Origin: an uncultured Campylobacter sp.
GTDB taxonomy: Bacteria > Campylobacterota > Campylobacteria > Campylobacterales > Campylobacteraceae
Assembly: GCF_938045405.1 (NCBI RefSeq)
Contig: NZ_CALIMW010000071.1
Span: 1-38,479, forward strand
Length of the DNA: 38,479 bases
Direction: 5' to 3'
Part shown: one piece after another, positions 8,349 through 16,342 of the stretch
How the letters are laid out: every line of letters begins with the position of its first letter
Numbering within the stretch: the stretch's first letter is position 1
Notes under the pieces: generated by a model
Databases searched by the model: none
Told to the model about the DNA's origin: nothing
Seen by the model: only the letters and a program-made list of their open reading frames with translations
Position numbers and translations under genes: made by a program

Positions 8349-9035
8349 CTAAATTCCAAGTTCGGCTCTTACGAGCGCTTCGTTTTGCGGCGTCAAAAAG
8401 CCCGCGATATCCTGCCACATCGAGTGAAAGCCGTATCCGCCCTCTATCATCTCGCTGCGCGCGGCGTCCAGGCTCCAGCCCTGATAGATCACGCGGTACA
8501 TCGCCACCACAAGCCCCGTACGATCGGCTCCGTGATAGCAGTGCACGAGCACGGCGCCCTCCTTTTGGCGCTCGCGAATGGTGCGCAAGACGTCCGCGAT
8601 CTGCGCGGGCTTTATCTCCCAGCTTTGAAGTGGCTTGTTCGCGAGCCAAAATTGATCCCCAAACGCCCTTTTATCGCCGCCTCTGCTAAAATGACGCAGA
8701 TTTACAATGCTTTTTATGCCAAGCTCATGCAGCTTCGCGGCGTAGCTTCCATCAAGCTGAGCGCTGCGAAACAGCAGCTCGTCCACGCGGTAGAAATTTT
8801 TTGCTTCGTCGATGAGGGTTGCTTTTTGCGATGAGTTTGAGTTTGTACCGCTCGCTGCGGTATCTGCGTTTTTAAAATGCGCATCTTTAAATTTGGCGTC
8901 TTTTGCGTCCGCTAGATTTAGCTCCGCGCCGCTCGTTGTTTTGGAATTTATAGAATTCGTATCTGCCGCGAGCTCTGCATTTACGCTCGTCGCAAAGAAA
9001 AATGCGGCCGCTAGCGCAAGGGTTTTAAATTTCAA
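8349..9035 (-). CDS. Secreted protein-tyrosine/dual-specificity phosphatase family protein
   Basis: A 228-residue protein with a Sec signal peptide (MKFKTLALAAAFFFATSVNA), so it is predicted to act in the periplasm. Residues 25-70 form a low-complexity linker with several A(D/N)-type repeats (LADAKDAKFKDAHFKNAD). The catalytic domain follows from about 80: FRSAQLD, IVNLRH, and the CX5R signature VHCYHGADRTG with nucleophile Cys166 and Arg172, then a helix VVAMYRVIYQGWSLDAA. HCX5RTG is the mark of the cysteine phosphatases; the substrate is unknown and could be a phosphoinositide-like molecule, phosphoprotein or other phosphoester. It is monocistronic, with a spacer of about 425 bases on its upstream side. 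Confidence 0.85.
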   Translation of the reverse strand: MKFKTLALAAAFFFATSVNAELAADTNSINSKTTSGAELNLADAKDAKFKDAHFKNADTAASGTNSNSSQKATLIDEAKNFYRVDELLFRSAQLDGSYAAKLHELGIKSIVNLRHFSRGGDKRAFGDQFWLANKPLQSWEIKPAQIADVLRTIRERQKEGAVLVHCYHGADRTGLVVAMYRVIYQGWSLDAARSEMIEGGYGFHSMWQDIAGFLTPQNEALVRAELGI

Positions 9036-9459
9036 ATTTCATCCTTTAAATTTGGCTAAATTTTATGATTATTGTAAAAATTTGACGCCAGACGGGTCAA
9101 AATGCAAAATAGCAAGCGCGCCTACAATTTAACGCAAAATTTGAGCGTCAAATCCGCCCAAATCGCCGCTAAATTTCACCGCGAGCCCGCAAGCTGCGCC
9201 GTAAAAATCAAAATTTCGTTTCAAATTTCCCCGTTCCCGCCCTGGGTATCGCTAGATCAGTACGCGGTAGTTACATTGCGTAGTTACATTGCCCCTGTAA
9301 ATTTACTGAAAATAAATCGTAAAAGGGGTGCGCCCGTTTCCGCGAGCGCTGACATAAACCTGCTTCGCAGGTGAGTTTCGTACTCGCCTCTTGCGATACT
9401 TACCCGAAATTTTATCTTTTCGCGAAATCCTTTCAAATTTCGCCGCTAAATTTGACGCT
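9036..9459. other. Spacer with a tandem 13-bp duplication and paired hairpins
   Basis: No gene is supported. A perfect tandem copy of GTAGTTACATTGC occupies 9267-9279 and 9280-9292. Two adjacent hairpins follow: ACCTGC-ttc-GCAGGT (9358-9372), and next to it GGTGAGT paired with ACTCGCC with one mismatch. Neither has a T-run. Confidence 0.45.
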
Positions 9460-9915
9460 TTAGTTGGTCAGATCGGTCTGCCAGTTCGCGCCTTGCAGCG
9501 TCGTGTCAAGCTGTCTGATCTGCTTAGCCAGCTCGTCCACCTGCTTTTGTAGCGCCGCGACGTCGACCGTGCTTAAAATTTTAATCTCGCTGCGCGAATA
9601 AACGTCCACTTTTTGCGCGGAAGCTTGCGCGAAAGCCCGCAATGCACCCGCTTTTAGCGTGAGTACGTCGCGCTTGGCGATTAGCTCGGTTAGACTCTTG
9701 CCGTCAGCTTTCGCGGTGCAGTTGGTTAAATTTATCCGAACTATCAACCGCTCAAGCTCGTTTGTGAGCGCATCCAGCTCGGCTAGCAGCGCCTTTGGCT
9801 CCTCGCTAGGCTTCTCGCCCTCTTGCACTTTTGCGTTGTCCGCGAGCCTTGATTTTAGCTGCTCGATGCGTTTTTGTATATCTGCGCGCAGTATCAGCGC
9901 CTCGGCTAGTTTCAT
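9460..9915 (-). CDS. DIP1984 family protein
   Basis: This 151-residue soluble protein is almost entirely helical. It opens with MKLAEALILRADIQKRIEQLKSRL, a conserved start of the DIP1984 (septicolysin-annotated) family, and contains RINLTN, RDVLTLKAGALRAFAQASA and a C-terminal QLDTTLQGANWQTDL that also fits the family. Charged heptad-like stretches suggest a coiled coil. The biochemical role of the family is not established; the septicolysin label is historical. AAAAGGACGAAA precedes the ATG. It lies 18 bases after the DUF799 lipoprotein gene on the same strand, so it is probably the last gene of that operon. Confidence 0.82.
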   Translation of the reverse strand: MKLAEALILRADIQKRIEQLKSRLADNAKVQEGEKPSEEPKALLAELDALTNELERLIVRINLTNCTAKADGKSLTELIAKRDVLTLKAGALRAFAQASAQKVDVYSRSEIKILSTVDVAALQKQVDELAKQIRQLDTTLQGANWQTDLTN

Positions 9916-9933
9916 TTTCGTCCTTTTAAAAAT

Positions 9934-10614
9934 TTATTTGCCGCCGCCAAGCTGCCTATCCTGACCGTAATGCGGCGAATACGGACCGTATAGTAAGCAG
10001 TTATTGCAGTTCTGCCCCAAAAGTATCGCATCCGCGCTTGCAGAAAGCTTGTATCCCGCATCGGTGATCGTATCGCCAACCTGCTTAATGACAGCGGAGA
10101 TCAGCATACCCACGAGATTGTTACCGCCTCCGCCCGAGTCGTCGCTGACCTGCGCCGAGCCCTCCCAGAGCGTCGCGCCGCTTCGCAAATCCACAAGTTT
10201 GGCATTGACCGCCACTACGTTCGTGCTTTTGATAAGCATATACGAAGTGCCGTATTTGACGACGTTCAGATACAGCACGGCGTCTGCACCAAAAATCTGC
10301 CTTAGCTTGTGCGCGGAGACGTTTTGGATGTCGCTAGCCTCGTAAATTCCGTTATTTTTGAAGGTCTCATGCACGAGCGCGGGTGAAAATACGTAATAGC
10401 CCGCCTCGCTTAGCGGATAGATCGCGTTGGCGAGCACGGCAGCGCCTGCGTCCACTTCGGTAGTTTCGTTGCTCGGCATCAACACCAAAATCGATCGCGG
10501 CTTAGCCTGCTGAAGCGCCGAATAGTCGTAAATTTCAGGCTCGCTTAGAGCACACGCGTTAAAAAACAGCGCCACGAATACGCTAAAAATCGCTATTTGA
10601 GCTTTATTTTTCAT
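9934..10614 (-). CDS. DUF799 (GNA1162-like) lipoprotein
   Basis: A 226-residue lipoprotein with signal peptide and lipobox ending at Cys21 (FFNAC). The DUF799 domain covers most of the mature part: PRSILVLMPSNETTEVDAG at the start, YYVFSPALVHETFKNNGI, FGADAVLYLNVVKYGT, and VNAKLVDLRSGATLWEGSA. The chain resembles a CsgG-like alpha/beta fold. The C-terminal tail has a CNNC pair and ends in Gly-Gly-Gly-Lys. The start overlaps the stop of the upstream DUF4810 gene (ATGA). The family is known from Neisseria as GNA1162, where it also lies with CsgG-like and DUF4810 lipoproteins. It is probably an outer-membrane-associated component of one complex with its two neighbours. Confidence 0.9.
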   Translation of the reverse strand: MKNKAQIAIFSVFVALFFNACALSEPEIYDYSALQQAKPRSILVLMPSNETTEVDAGAAVLANAIYPLSEAGYYVFSPALVHETFKNNGIYEASDIQNVSAHKLRQIFGADAVLYLNVVKYGTSYMLIKSTNVVAVNAKLVDLRSGATLWEGSAQVSDDSGGGGNNLVGMLISAVIKQVGDTITDAGYKLSASADAILLGQNCNNCLLYGPYSPHYGQDRQLGGGK

Positions 10615-11105
10615 TTTTTAGCCTTTTTATTCGTTTTGCCGCCCTGCTTCGCGGCAGCTTTGCCTTGCTTCGCAGAGACCGCTTTGGTGGCTTCGCGTCC
10701 GCTTGATCCTTGAGCTTTATCAGCGCCGGACTTGGCCGCAGCCTCCGCTTTTTTAAGCGCGGCGGGGTTTGTAACGAAGGTCAAAAACGGCTTTGATTCA
10801 GGGAAAGCCTGAGCTTCTTTTTCAAAGTTCTCTCTCGCCCTCGCGCCGTTACCCGCGCTTAGATATAAAAGCCCCAGATGCGAATAAAGCCCCGGCGGGA
10901 CTTTTAGCCCCTTTTCGTATGCCTTTTGGATAGATTTTTCAAGCGCTTCGATCTGTTCGCCTACGTCGCCTTCCTGCTTTAGATACTGATAGGTCGAGTC
11001 CGTGTAGCTGCCGTCCCAGTAATAAATTTGATTCCGGCTCCCGCCGCCGCAGCCGCAAAAGATCACGGCCGCAGCAGCAAGAGCAAGAACACTGCTCGCT
11101 TTCAA
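10611..11105 (-). CDS. DUF4810 domain lipoprotein
   Basis: A 164-residue lipoprotein with lipobox Cys at about residue 19 (IFCGC). The DUF4810 signature YYWDGSYTDSTYQYLKQEGD follows at about 28-47. A helical TPR-like region comes next (PPGLYSHLGLLYLSAGNGARARENFEKEAQAFPESKPFL), then a low-complexity Ala/Lys/Gly tail that could bind an acidic surface. The start is TTG, preceded by AAGGATTAAAT at suitable spacing; the next Met in frame would remove the signal peptide. It begins 9 bases after the CsgG-family gene and overlaps the DUF799 gene by 4 bases, so the three are translationally coupled. Confidence 0.88.
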   Translation of the reverse strand: MKASSVLALAAAAVIFCGCGGGSRNQIYYWDGSYTDSTYQYLKQEGDVGEQIEALEKSIQKAYEKGLKVPPGLYSHLGLLYLSAGNGARARENFEKEAQAFPESKPFLTFVTNPAALKKAEAAAKSGADKAQGSSGREATKAVSAKQGKAAAKQGGKTNKKAKK

Positions 11106-11114
11106 ATTTAATCC

Positions 11115-11792
11115 TTATCTTAGTTTAAACGCGCCGTTTTCAAGGCCGTTTACGAGATTATTGACCGCTTCGATGATCGCTAGGCTTAACACCTTGCCGT
11201 TTAGCGTCGAATCATAGCCCGCAGTGCCGCCGAAACCTAGCACTTCGCGGTTTGACAGCTCGTACTCGCCCGCGCCCTGGGTCGAAAAGACCACCTCGGA
11301 CGTTTTGACGTCCACGACGTTTAAATTTACTTTAGAATACGCGGTTTGGGTCTTTCCCTTGCCTAAAATTCCAAACAACTGATGATCTCCGGTCGTCTTG
11401 CGGCCAAACTCAGTCACGTCGCCGGTGATAACGTATCTGGCGCCTTTTAGATTTTGTGCAGTTTTAGAGATTGCACTTTCCTCTTTGATGGCGCGCATAT
11501 TCGTGCGATCAAGCACCGAGAAACGTCCTGTTTGTTGTAAGCTTGAGATCAAAATTGTCTGCGCTTGGTTGCCCAGTCTATCCTCACCGTCGGAGAACAC
11601 GCCGTTGTTGTAAGAGGACTGATTGTTAAAGCGTCCTACCGATACGGCGATCCGCTCGCCAGAGTAGTTGGTATTTAGACTCGCTACCGTAGGTGTTTGC
11701 ACTACGCGAGAGCTCTCTTTCGCGCATCCGCTAAATAGCGTCAGCACCGAAGCCGCAATAATGGCAGCCGATATGGTTTTTTTGAAATTCAT
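11115..11792 (-). CDS. CsgG/HfaB family lipoprotein
   Basis: A 225-residue lipoprotein with signal peptide and lipobox ending at Cys23 (LFSGC). The CsgG domain shows ERIAVSVGRFNNQS, an ILISSLQQTGRFSVLDRTNM segment (about residues 82-101), a KGARYVITGDVTEFGRKT strand, and AIIEAVNNLVNGLE near the end. CsgG is the nonameric curli export pore; short relatives such as HfaB anchor holdfast or other surface structures. No curli subunit gene is present here, so an export role is unproven. AAGGAGTAAAGA precedes the ATG. It heads an operon with DUF4810 and DUF799 lipoproteins and a DIP1984 protein, and is divergent from the response regulator. Confidence 0.9.
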   Translation of the reverse strand: MNFKKTISAAIIAASVLTLFSGCAKESSRVVQTPTVASLNTNYSGERIAVSVGRFNNQSSYNNGVFSDGEDRLGNQAQTILISSLQQTGRFSVLDRTNMRAIKEESAISKTAQNLKGARYVITGDVTEFGRKTTGDHQLFGILGKGKTQTAYSKVNLNVVDVKTSEVVFSTQGAGEYELSNREVLGFGGTAGYDSTLNGKVLSLAIIEAVNNLVNGLENGAFKLR

Positions 11793-11817
11793 TCTTTACT
11801 CCTTGAAAAAATTTACG

Positions 11818-11823
11818 TATAAT
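11818..11823 (+). promoter_or_regulatory. Candidate -10 element of the two-component operon
   Basis: A consensus TATAAT lies 64 bases before the response-regulator start, in the 95-base divergent spacer. The same region must hold the promoter of the lipoprotein operon on the other strand (a TATTAT word overlaps here), so the two promoters are close enough to be regulated together. Confidence 0.4.
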
Positions 11824-11887
11824 ATCTCATTGTTTCTTAAAATTTTATGTATAAATTTAAGCGCATAAATTTATCAAAACGGGAGCG

Positions 11888-12571
11888 ATGATGCTTAATA
11901 TTTTACTGGTCGAAGACGACGAGGCTTTGAGCTCGGCGATAAGAGAAAAGCTGCTTGATGAGGGCTTTAGCGTGAGCTGCGCCTTCGACGGCAAGCAGGC
12001 GATAGAGGCGTTAGACGAGGCGCACTTCGATCTGATCATCTCGGACGTGATGATGCCTAAGATGGACGGCTTTGAGCTTAGCAGATACGTTAGGCGCGAC
12101 GGCAAGAGCCAGCCGATACTGATTATAACGGCAAAAAGCGAGATCGAGGATATGCAGACGGGCTTTAAAAGCGGCGCGGACGATTATATGAGCAAGCCGA
12201 TAAATTTAAAAGAGCTCGTGCTGCGCGTGCATGCGCTGCTAAGACGCGCAAAGATCGCGAACGAAAAGCGGCTTCTCATCGGCGGAAGCGAGCTTGACTA
12301 CGATACGCTTAGCGTCCGCGCGGCGGGCGAGCGGATAAGCCTGGCGCCGAAGGAATTTCGTCTTTTGTTTCTGCTGCTAAGCTACGCGGGCAGAATTTTT
12401 ACGAGGTTTGAGATAATGAGCGAAATTTGGGGCTACGAAACGGACAGCGACGAGCGCGTCGTCGATACGCACATCAAAAAGCTACGAGCAAAATTTGAAA
12501 ACTCCAAGGACTTTGAGATAATCACCGTGCGCGGGCTCGGCTACAAAGCGGTAAAAAAGGAGCGAGTATGA
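11888..12571 (+). CDS. OmpR/PhoB-family response regulator
   Basis: A 227-residue transcription factor. The receiver domain (about 1-118) shows the acidic pair at residues 10-12 (VEDDE), the phosphoacceptor Asp53 in ISDVMMPKMDG, Thr81 in ILIITAKS, and Lys103 in MSKP. The winged-helix DNA-binding domain (about 128-225) has LAPKEFRLLFLLL, IWGYETDSDERVVDTHIKKLRAKF and the terminal wing ITVRGLGYK. Two ATG codons are adjacent at 11888 and 11891; GGGAGCG fits either. The gene overlaps the kinase gene by 4 bases (ATGA), and uses TGA as a real stop. The divergent lipoprotein operon is a plausible target, by position only. Confidence 0.95.
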   Translation: MMLNILLVEDDEALSSAIREKLLDEGFSVSCAFDGKQAIEALDEAHFDLIISDVMMPKMDGFELSRYVRRDGKSQPILIITAKSEIEDMQTGFKSGADDYMSKPINLKELVLRVHALLRRAKIANEKRLLIGGSELDYDTLSVRAAGERISLAPKEFRLLFLLLSYAGRIFTRFEIMSEIWGYETDSDERVVDTHIKKLRAKFENSKDFEIITVRGLGYKAVKKERV

Positions 12572-13620
12572 AAAAATACCTCATCAGCCTCAAAAGCTTC
12601 ATCGCGTTTTACTCTTCGCTCGCATTCGGCGTGATAAATTTCATCGTCTGCTTTGCGGTTTGCATGCTTTTTTATATAGGCATCGGCGGCAAGATCGGCG
12701 GCTTTTGGGACGGAGTGGCGCTGTGCGCGATCATCTGCCTAATCACGATGGCGCTAAATTTTACCCTGCTTTACTTCGGACTTAAAATTTTATTCCGCCC
12801 GATCAAGCGGCTACTAGACGCGATCACCGCGATCGCAAACGGCGATTTTGAGGCGCGCGCCGAGCGCAAGCTGCACGGACACCGTACTGATTACCTCTAT
12901 ATGCACGAGCTGGACGAGCTTGTGGTAAACGTCAATAAAATGGCGCAGAAGCTGCAAAAGCACGAGCAGCTACAAAAGGAGTTCGTCTCAAACGTCTCGC
13001 ACGAGATGAAAACGCCGATCTCCTCGATCGCCGCGTTAAGCGAGATGATAGAGGGCGGCGTGAGCGAGGAGCGCGCGGTGCGATACGCAGCCTCGATCGG
13101 CGCGGAAGCAAATCGCCTAAGCAAGCTCTGCAGCGACATGCTAAAGCTAACGAGACTTGATAGCGGCGCGGCGGTGCGCCTAGATGAAGCGGTACGTATC
13201 GACGAGCAGCTGCGGCAATGCATCATCTCGCTGAGCCAAAGCTACGAAGGGCACGAGTTTGAGCTAGATTTATCACCGCTTAGCGTGCGATCAAACGCGG
13301 GACTGCTAAATCAAATTTGGCGAAATTTGATCGAAAACGCGCTTAAGTACTCGCAGCCGAGCGGTAAAATTTTCGTCCGTTGCTGCGCTTACGATAGCTT
13401 TGCACAGGTGAGCATCAAAGACGAAGGCATCGGCATCGCGCGCGAGAAGCTGGATAAAATTTTTGACCGATTTTATCAATGCGAGGAATCGCACAAAGAG
13501 CTTGGCAGCGGGCTTGGGCTTAGCATCGTACGCACGGCGCTTGATCTTTTAGGCGGACAGATCGAATACGAAAGCGAACCGGGCGTCGGAACCGAGGCGC
13601 GCGTTAAAATTCCGCTTTAA
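12568..13620 (+). CDS. Sensor histidine kinase
   Basis: A 350-residue inner-membrane kinase, coupled by overlap to its response regulator. Two TM helices (about 13-36 and 50-74) are joined by only about a dozen residues, so there is almost no periplasmic sensor domain. A HAMP linker follows (FRPIKRLLDAITAIANGDFEARAE). The HisKA H-box is FVSNVSHEMKTP with His145. The ATPase domain has the N-box WRNLIENALKYS (Asn257), the G1 box DEGIGI at 285-290, the FDRFY box and the G2 box GSGLGLSIV at 313-321. All catalytic residues are present. With no large extracellular loop it probably senses a signal within or near the membrane. Confidence 0.95.
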   Translation: MKKYLISLKSFIAFYSSLAFGVINFIVCFAVCMLFYIGIGGKIGGFWDGVALCAIICLITMALNFTLLYFGLKILFRPIKRLLDAITAIANGDFEARAERKLHGHRTDYLYMHELDELVVNVNKMAQKLQKHEQLQKEFVSNVSHEMKTPISSIAALSEMIEGGVSEERAVRYAASIGAEANRLSKLCSDMLKLTRLDSGAAVRLDEAVRIDEQLRQCIISLSQSYEGHEFELDLSPLSVRSNAGLLNQIWRNLIENALKYSQPSGKIFVRCCAYDSFAQVSIKDEGIGIAREKLDKIFDRFYQCEESHKELGSGLGLSIVRTALDLLGGQIEYESEPGVGTEARVKIPL

Positions 13621-14083
13621 ATTTCAGATCAAGACGGCGCGGATGAGCTGCGTCTTGCAATTCGTAGCTCGCCGTAAAATTTCGCCCCACGGGCGCAAGT
13701 CGCGCCGATGCAAGCTTTGGCGATACGGGCCCTGACGGCGCAAGCTACGCCAATGCAAGCTTTGATGACGTAAAAAAGCGCGGGTGTGTCGCGCGCCGCA
13801 TTCACATAAAATTCTGCTTTAAATTTTATATCGATTTGCCGCGGACGCCTCGCGCGCCGCGACGAGGTCGGAATTCTGCTTTAAATTTACCGCGCGCTGC
13901 GACTTTGCCGCCCTTTACAACTTTACCGCGCATTACGGCGGGCGGCAGGCTCGCTTAAATTTGCCGCGCCTTAACACAGGTAGCTGAATTTTGCCTGAAA
14001 TCTGCCGCCGCTCGCACTTTACGACAGGCGGCAAAAATTTCGCCGTAAATTTTAAAAGACACATTAAGAACACAATCACCTTA
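13621..14083. other. GC-rich spacer with short degenerate repeats
   Basis: No gene is supported. An AAGACG/CGTCTT inverted repeat lies just after the kinase stop. Two copies of GCC(G/A)ATGCAAGCTTTG occur near 13710 and 13752, and two of ATTCTGCTTTAAATTT near 13811 and 13872. The stretch is richer in CGC and GCCG words than neighbouring spacers. Confidence 0.4.
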
Positions 14084-14089
14084 TATAAT
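14084..14089 (+). promoter_or_regulatory. -10 element of the 27-residue microprotein gene
   Basis: A consensus TATAAT in the context CCTTATATAATCCC lies 73 bases before the ATG at 14163. No obvious -35 is present. A start of transcription at about 14096 would give a 65-base structured leader. Confidence 0.55.
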
Positions 14090-14103
14090 CCCGCTCATAG
14101 ATC

Positions 14104-14128
14104 GATCGGGCTCTTAGCAGCCCAGGTC
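14104..14128 (+). promoter_or_regulatory. Hairpin in the leader of the microprotein gene
   Basis: GATCGGGCT (14104-14112) pairs with AGCCC-a-GGTC (14119-14128) with one bulged A and a 6-base loop. The flanks (TAGATC and GGTAGAT) could extend it. It lies between the -10 element and the ribosome site without covering the latter. Confidence 0.4.
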
Positions 14129-14162
14129 GGTAGATAATAAAATTAAAAACAAAGGAGAAGCG

Positions 14163-14246
14163 ATGAGTAAGGCCGTACTTCACTCGGTGCTAGCGATAGA
14201 AGCCATTTTATGGGGGCTTTTATCGGCCGTGATTATAGGCGCGTAA
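14163..14246 (+). CDS. 27-residue single-TM microprotein
   Basis: A very short gene. It encodes MSKAVLHSV, then a hydrophobic helix with AIEAILWGLLSAVIIGA, ending directly at TAA. The helix carries one Glu near its start and one Trp; the N-terminus has one Lys and one His, so an N-in orientation is likely. The support for a real gene is the strong AAAGGAG site (14151-14157) 5 bases before the ATG, a consensus -10 upstream, and a fully hydrophobic composition out of keeping with random frames. I do not recognise the family; similar sizes are seen in small subunits of oxidases or transporters, but nothing adjacent indicates a partner. Confidence 0.68.
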   Translation: MSKAVLHSVLAIEAILWGLLSAVIIGA

Positions 14247-14752
14247 ATTTTACGCTTTGAGCCCGGCGATCTGCCGAAAATTTATAAAATTTGCGCTCTG
14301 CCTCGCATCCGCTGCGAAAAGGGGCGCACCTGCGCTAACTATCTAAACTAAAATTTTAATCCGCTCGCCACGCACGCAAACCTCACTACGTACAAATCCA
14401 TACCGCAGGCTAGCCGGCCGCACACAAACCTCGCTGCGTGCAAACCTACCGCCGCAAACTATAAAGATTGATAAAATTTTGAATGCTACGAGCGGATGGA
14501 CAAGCTAGTTGATGCCCTATTTCGTCCGCGCCTTTTGCAATATGTGCTCGCTCGCAAAACAGCTTGCGATAGGAAAATGATTTGAACGGTGCGGATTTTA
14601 AAATACGCGACCCTCTCTCAATCGCGCAAATTTACGCCTTTGCCGCTAAGCGATTTTTAAAAGCTCTCAAGCTAAAATTTATCCCGATTTAAGATCAAAT
14701 TTAAACCAAACGGCGAAAATTTCACGAGAGACGCCGCAAGCGGCGAAATCTC
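14247..14752. other. No recognisable gene
   Basis: About 500 bases without a supported frame. An imperfect direct repeat is visible: ACGCAAACCTCACTACGTAC near 14375 and ACACAAACCTCGCTGCGTGC near 14423. No terminator with a T-run follows the microprotein gene. Confidence 0.4.
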
Positions 14753-14774
14753 AAAGGAGCCTAGCGTAAAAAGA

Positions 14775-15452
14775 TTGATAAATTTCCTGAGGCACATTTG
14801 CGCAGACCTGCTTGCAGGCAGGGCGCTGCTGCATCCGATCCTGCTTACGGCTGCGTTTTTAGCGGCGAAATTCGGCACGCTATATATCATAGATCAAAAA
14901 ATTTTAGAAAGCGGCTATGATTTGGGGATATTTGGAGAATTCGCTTATTACATATTTTTTGATTTTGTCGCAGGTGCCTATTTTATAGCTCTTTGCGCGC
15001 ATATAATCTATGCTTCGCCTAAAGTCAAATCGCTTAAAATTTTACGCAAAATTTTATTCGCGATAATCTTGGCGTCTTGCGCGTTGGGTTATTTTGCTTC
15101 GGACGTAAACTACCAAAAGCTAGGCGTCCTTGAAGCCTTTTTAATTGCCTCGCTAATTTGCATTTGCATCTATTTGGTCGCAACCGAAATATCAAATGAC
15201 CACTCAAACGCGGTATTTTGGGGTTTTGCTTATGTTCTTAACTACATAGGTGCCTTATTTGTAATATTTCATGCGCAAGCCGCCGAAGTCGTAGCCGTCA
15301 TTTTAATAATCCTTTGTCCGCTCGCGTGGGCATTTTATTTCAAATACGAATTTCAAAAATCGCTCGCAAAAGACGCCGCAAGCAATGATGAAATTTTAAA
15401 TAGTGCAAGCAGCGATGAAATTTCAAAAAGCAAAGCGCGCACGGAGAGTTAA
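14775..15452 (+). CDS. Unrecognised polytopic membrane protein, copy A
   Basis: A 225-residue hydrophobic protein with about five or six TM segments and a charged, repetitive C-terminal tail (two ASS/N-DEI(L/S) units). It is a clear paralogue of the gene at 16874. Both share CADLLAGRALLHPILLTAAF-type starts, a GYD.G..G-containing loop after TM1, F.IASL..IC.Y, and the LCPLAW.FYFKY motif before the tail. I know no characterised family for it. The start is unclear: the ribosome site AAAGGAG (14753-14759) is ideally spaced for codon 14766, which is GTA, where the paralogue has its ATG. The first standard start is TTG at 14775, 15 bases from that site. The start codon may have mutated, so expression may be reduced. 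Confidence 0.7.
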   Translation: MINFLRHICADLLAGRALLHPILLTAAFLAAKFGTLYIIDQKILESGYDLGIFGEFAYYIFFDFVAGAYFIALCAHIIYASPKVKSLKILRKILFAIILASCALGYFASDVNYQKLGVLEAFLIASLICICIYLVATEISNDHSNAVFWGFAYVLNYIGALFVIFHAQAAEVVAVILIILCPLAWAFYFKYEFQKSLAKDAASNDEILNSASSDEISKSKARTES

Positions 15453-15532
15453 ATTTACAAAATTCTACCGCAAAGGGCTAAATTTACAAAATTTCGCCAG
15501 GGTTAAATTTTAAAATTTACCGCGCGACGCTT

Positions 15533-16342
15533 TTATTCATTTATATCCTCAATCACAGCCTCTACGAAACGGGCCGTATCAATTAGCCTAAAGCCCCATA
15601 CTTTGGGATCTGCCGTAATTTTATTATAAAAATCTTCCAATTCTTTCGCGGGAGACAATTCGCCCAATTTAAAAGGGGTAAATTTTACCTTCCCAATCTT
15701 TTTTAGATAAGGCAGCAGCTCCTTTAAATCCTTATGATTAAACCAGCGGTCCGCTCTAAGGAAGCCGCCGTTTTTCGAGCCTGCGATCTTGCTTTTTAAA
15801 AAATCCTCCATTCCGGGCGGCTCTTTTTGCAGCACTCTGGTGCAGGCTAGGTGGTACTCCAGCTTGCGGGGCGTTTGATCCACCTCCGAGACGAAGCAAA
15901 CGCCGAATCCCTGCTGCATTTGGATCGACAAAACGTCGCCCTCCTCAAAACAGGGCGTTTTTTGCTTCGAAATTTTGGGCCGTTTAAGCGGTCTAGGGTT
16001 TTCGCTTTTGAGCTGAACGGCTAGTTTATCAAGCGCTTTTTGACGGCTCTTTTGAGATTTTTCAAAGACCTTATTCCACATTTCGCTTGCGCCGCCTTTT
16101 ATGATAGCAAGGGCTTTTTCGCGGATTTCGTCGTTTAAAAATCCGATCTTCCAAAGCGAATACGCTAGAGCCGTCCAATAAATCTCGCTATAAAGCTCAT
16201 CGGTACAGAAATTCTCCGCCTGCGCCAAAACATCTTGCAGTATCGTTTCAACATCTTCGCCGTCTTTGTAGCGCTCGGTGATAGTCAAATATATATCGTA
16301 TCCATCGTCGCTATCGATAATTTTCACCCCGTCTATCGCCAT
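15533..16342 (-). CDS. Unrecognised protein, possibly immunity-like (Imm26-like C-terminal half)
   Basis: A 269-residue soluble protein lying opposite to and between the two membrane-protein paralogues. The N-terminal half is helical (YSEIYWTALAYSLWKIGFL, then REKALAIIKGGASEMW), followed by a basic Lys/Pro linker. The C-terminal half starts with FEEGDVLSIQMQQGFGVCFV, a pattern like the opening strands of Imm26-type immunity domains (GDVF.IPL..G.YGFG.V), and ends in a DPKVWGFRLID segment. The family call is weak. The frame is open to an ATG at 16420, but the ATG at 16342 follows AAAGGAGAAAAA and is preferred. No toxin gene is present in the window. Confidence 0.7.
   Translation of the reverse strand: MAIDGVKIIDSDDGYDIYLTITERYKDGEDVETILQDVLAQAENFCTDELYSEIYWTALAYSLWKIGFLNDEIREKALAIIKGGASEMWNKVFEKSQKSRQKALDKLAVQLKSENPRPLKRPKISKQKTPCFEEGDVLSIQMQQGFGVCFVSEVDQTPRKLEYHLACTRVLQKEPPGMEDFLKSKIAGSKNGGFLRADRWFNHKDLKELLPYLKKIGKVKFTPFKLGELSPAKELEDFYNKITADPKVWGFRLIDTARFVEAVIEDINE

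Noticed and set aside
8266..8834. Overlapping frames on both strands across the phosphatase gene
   Set aside because: Shadows of a GC-rich gene; the phosphatase frame has signal peptide and catalytic motif.
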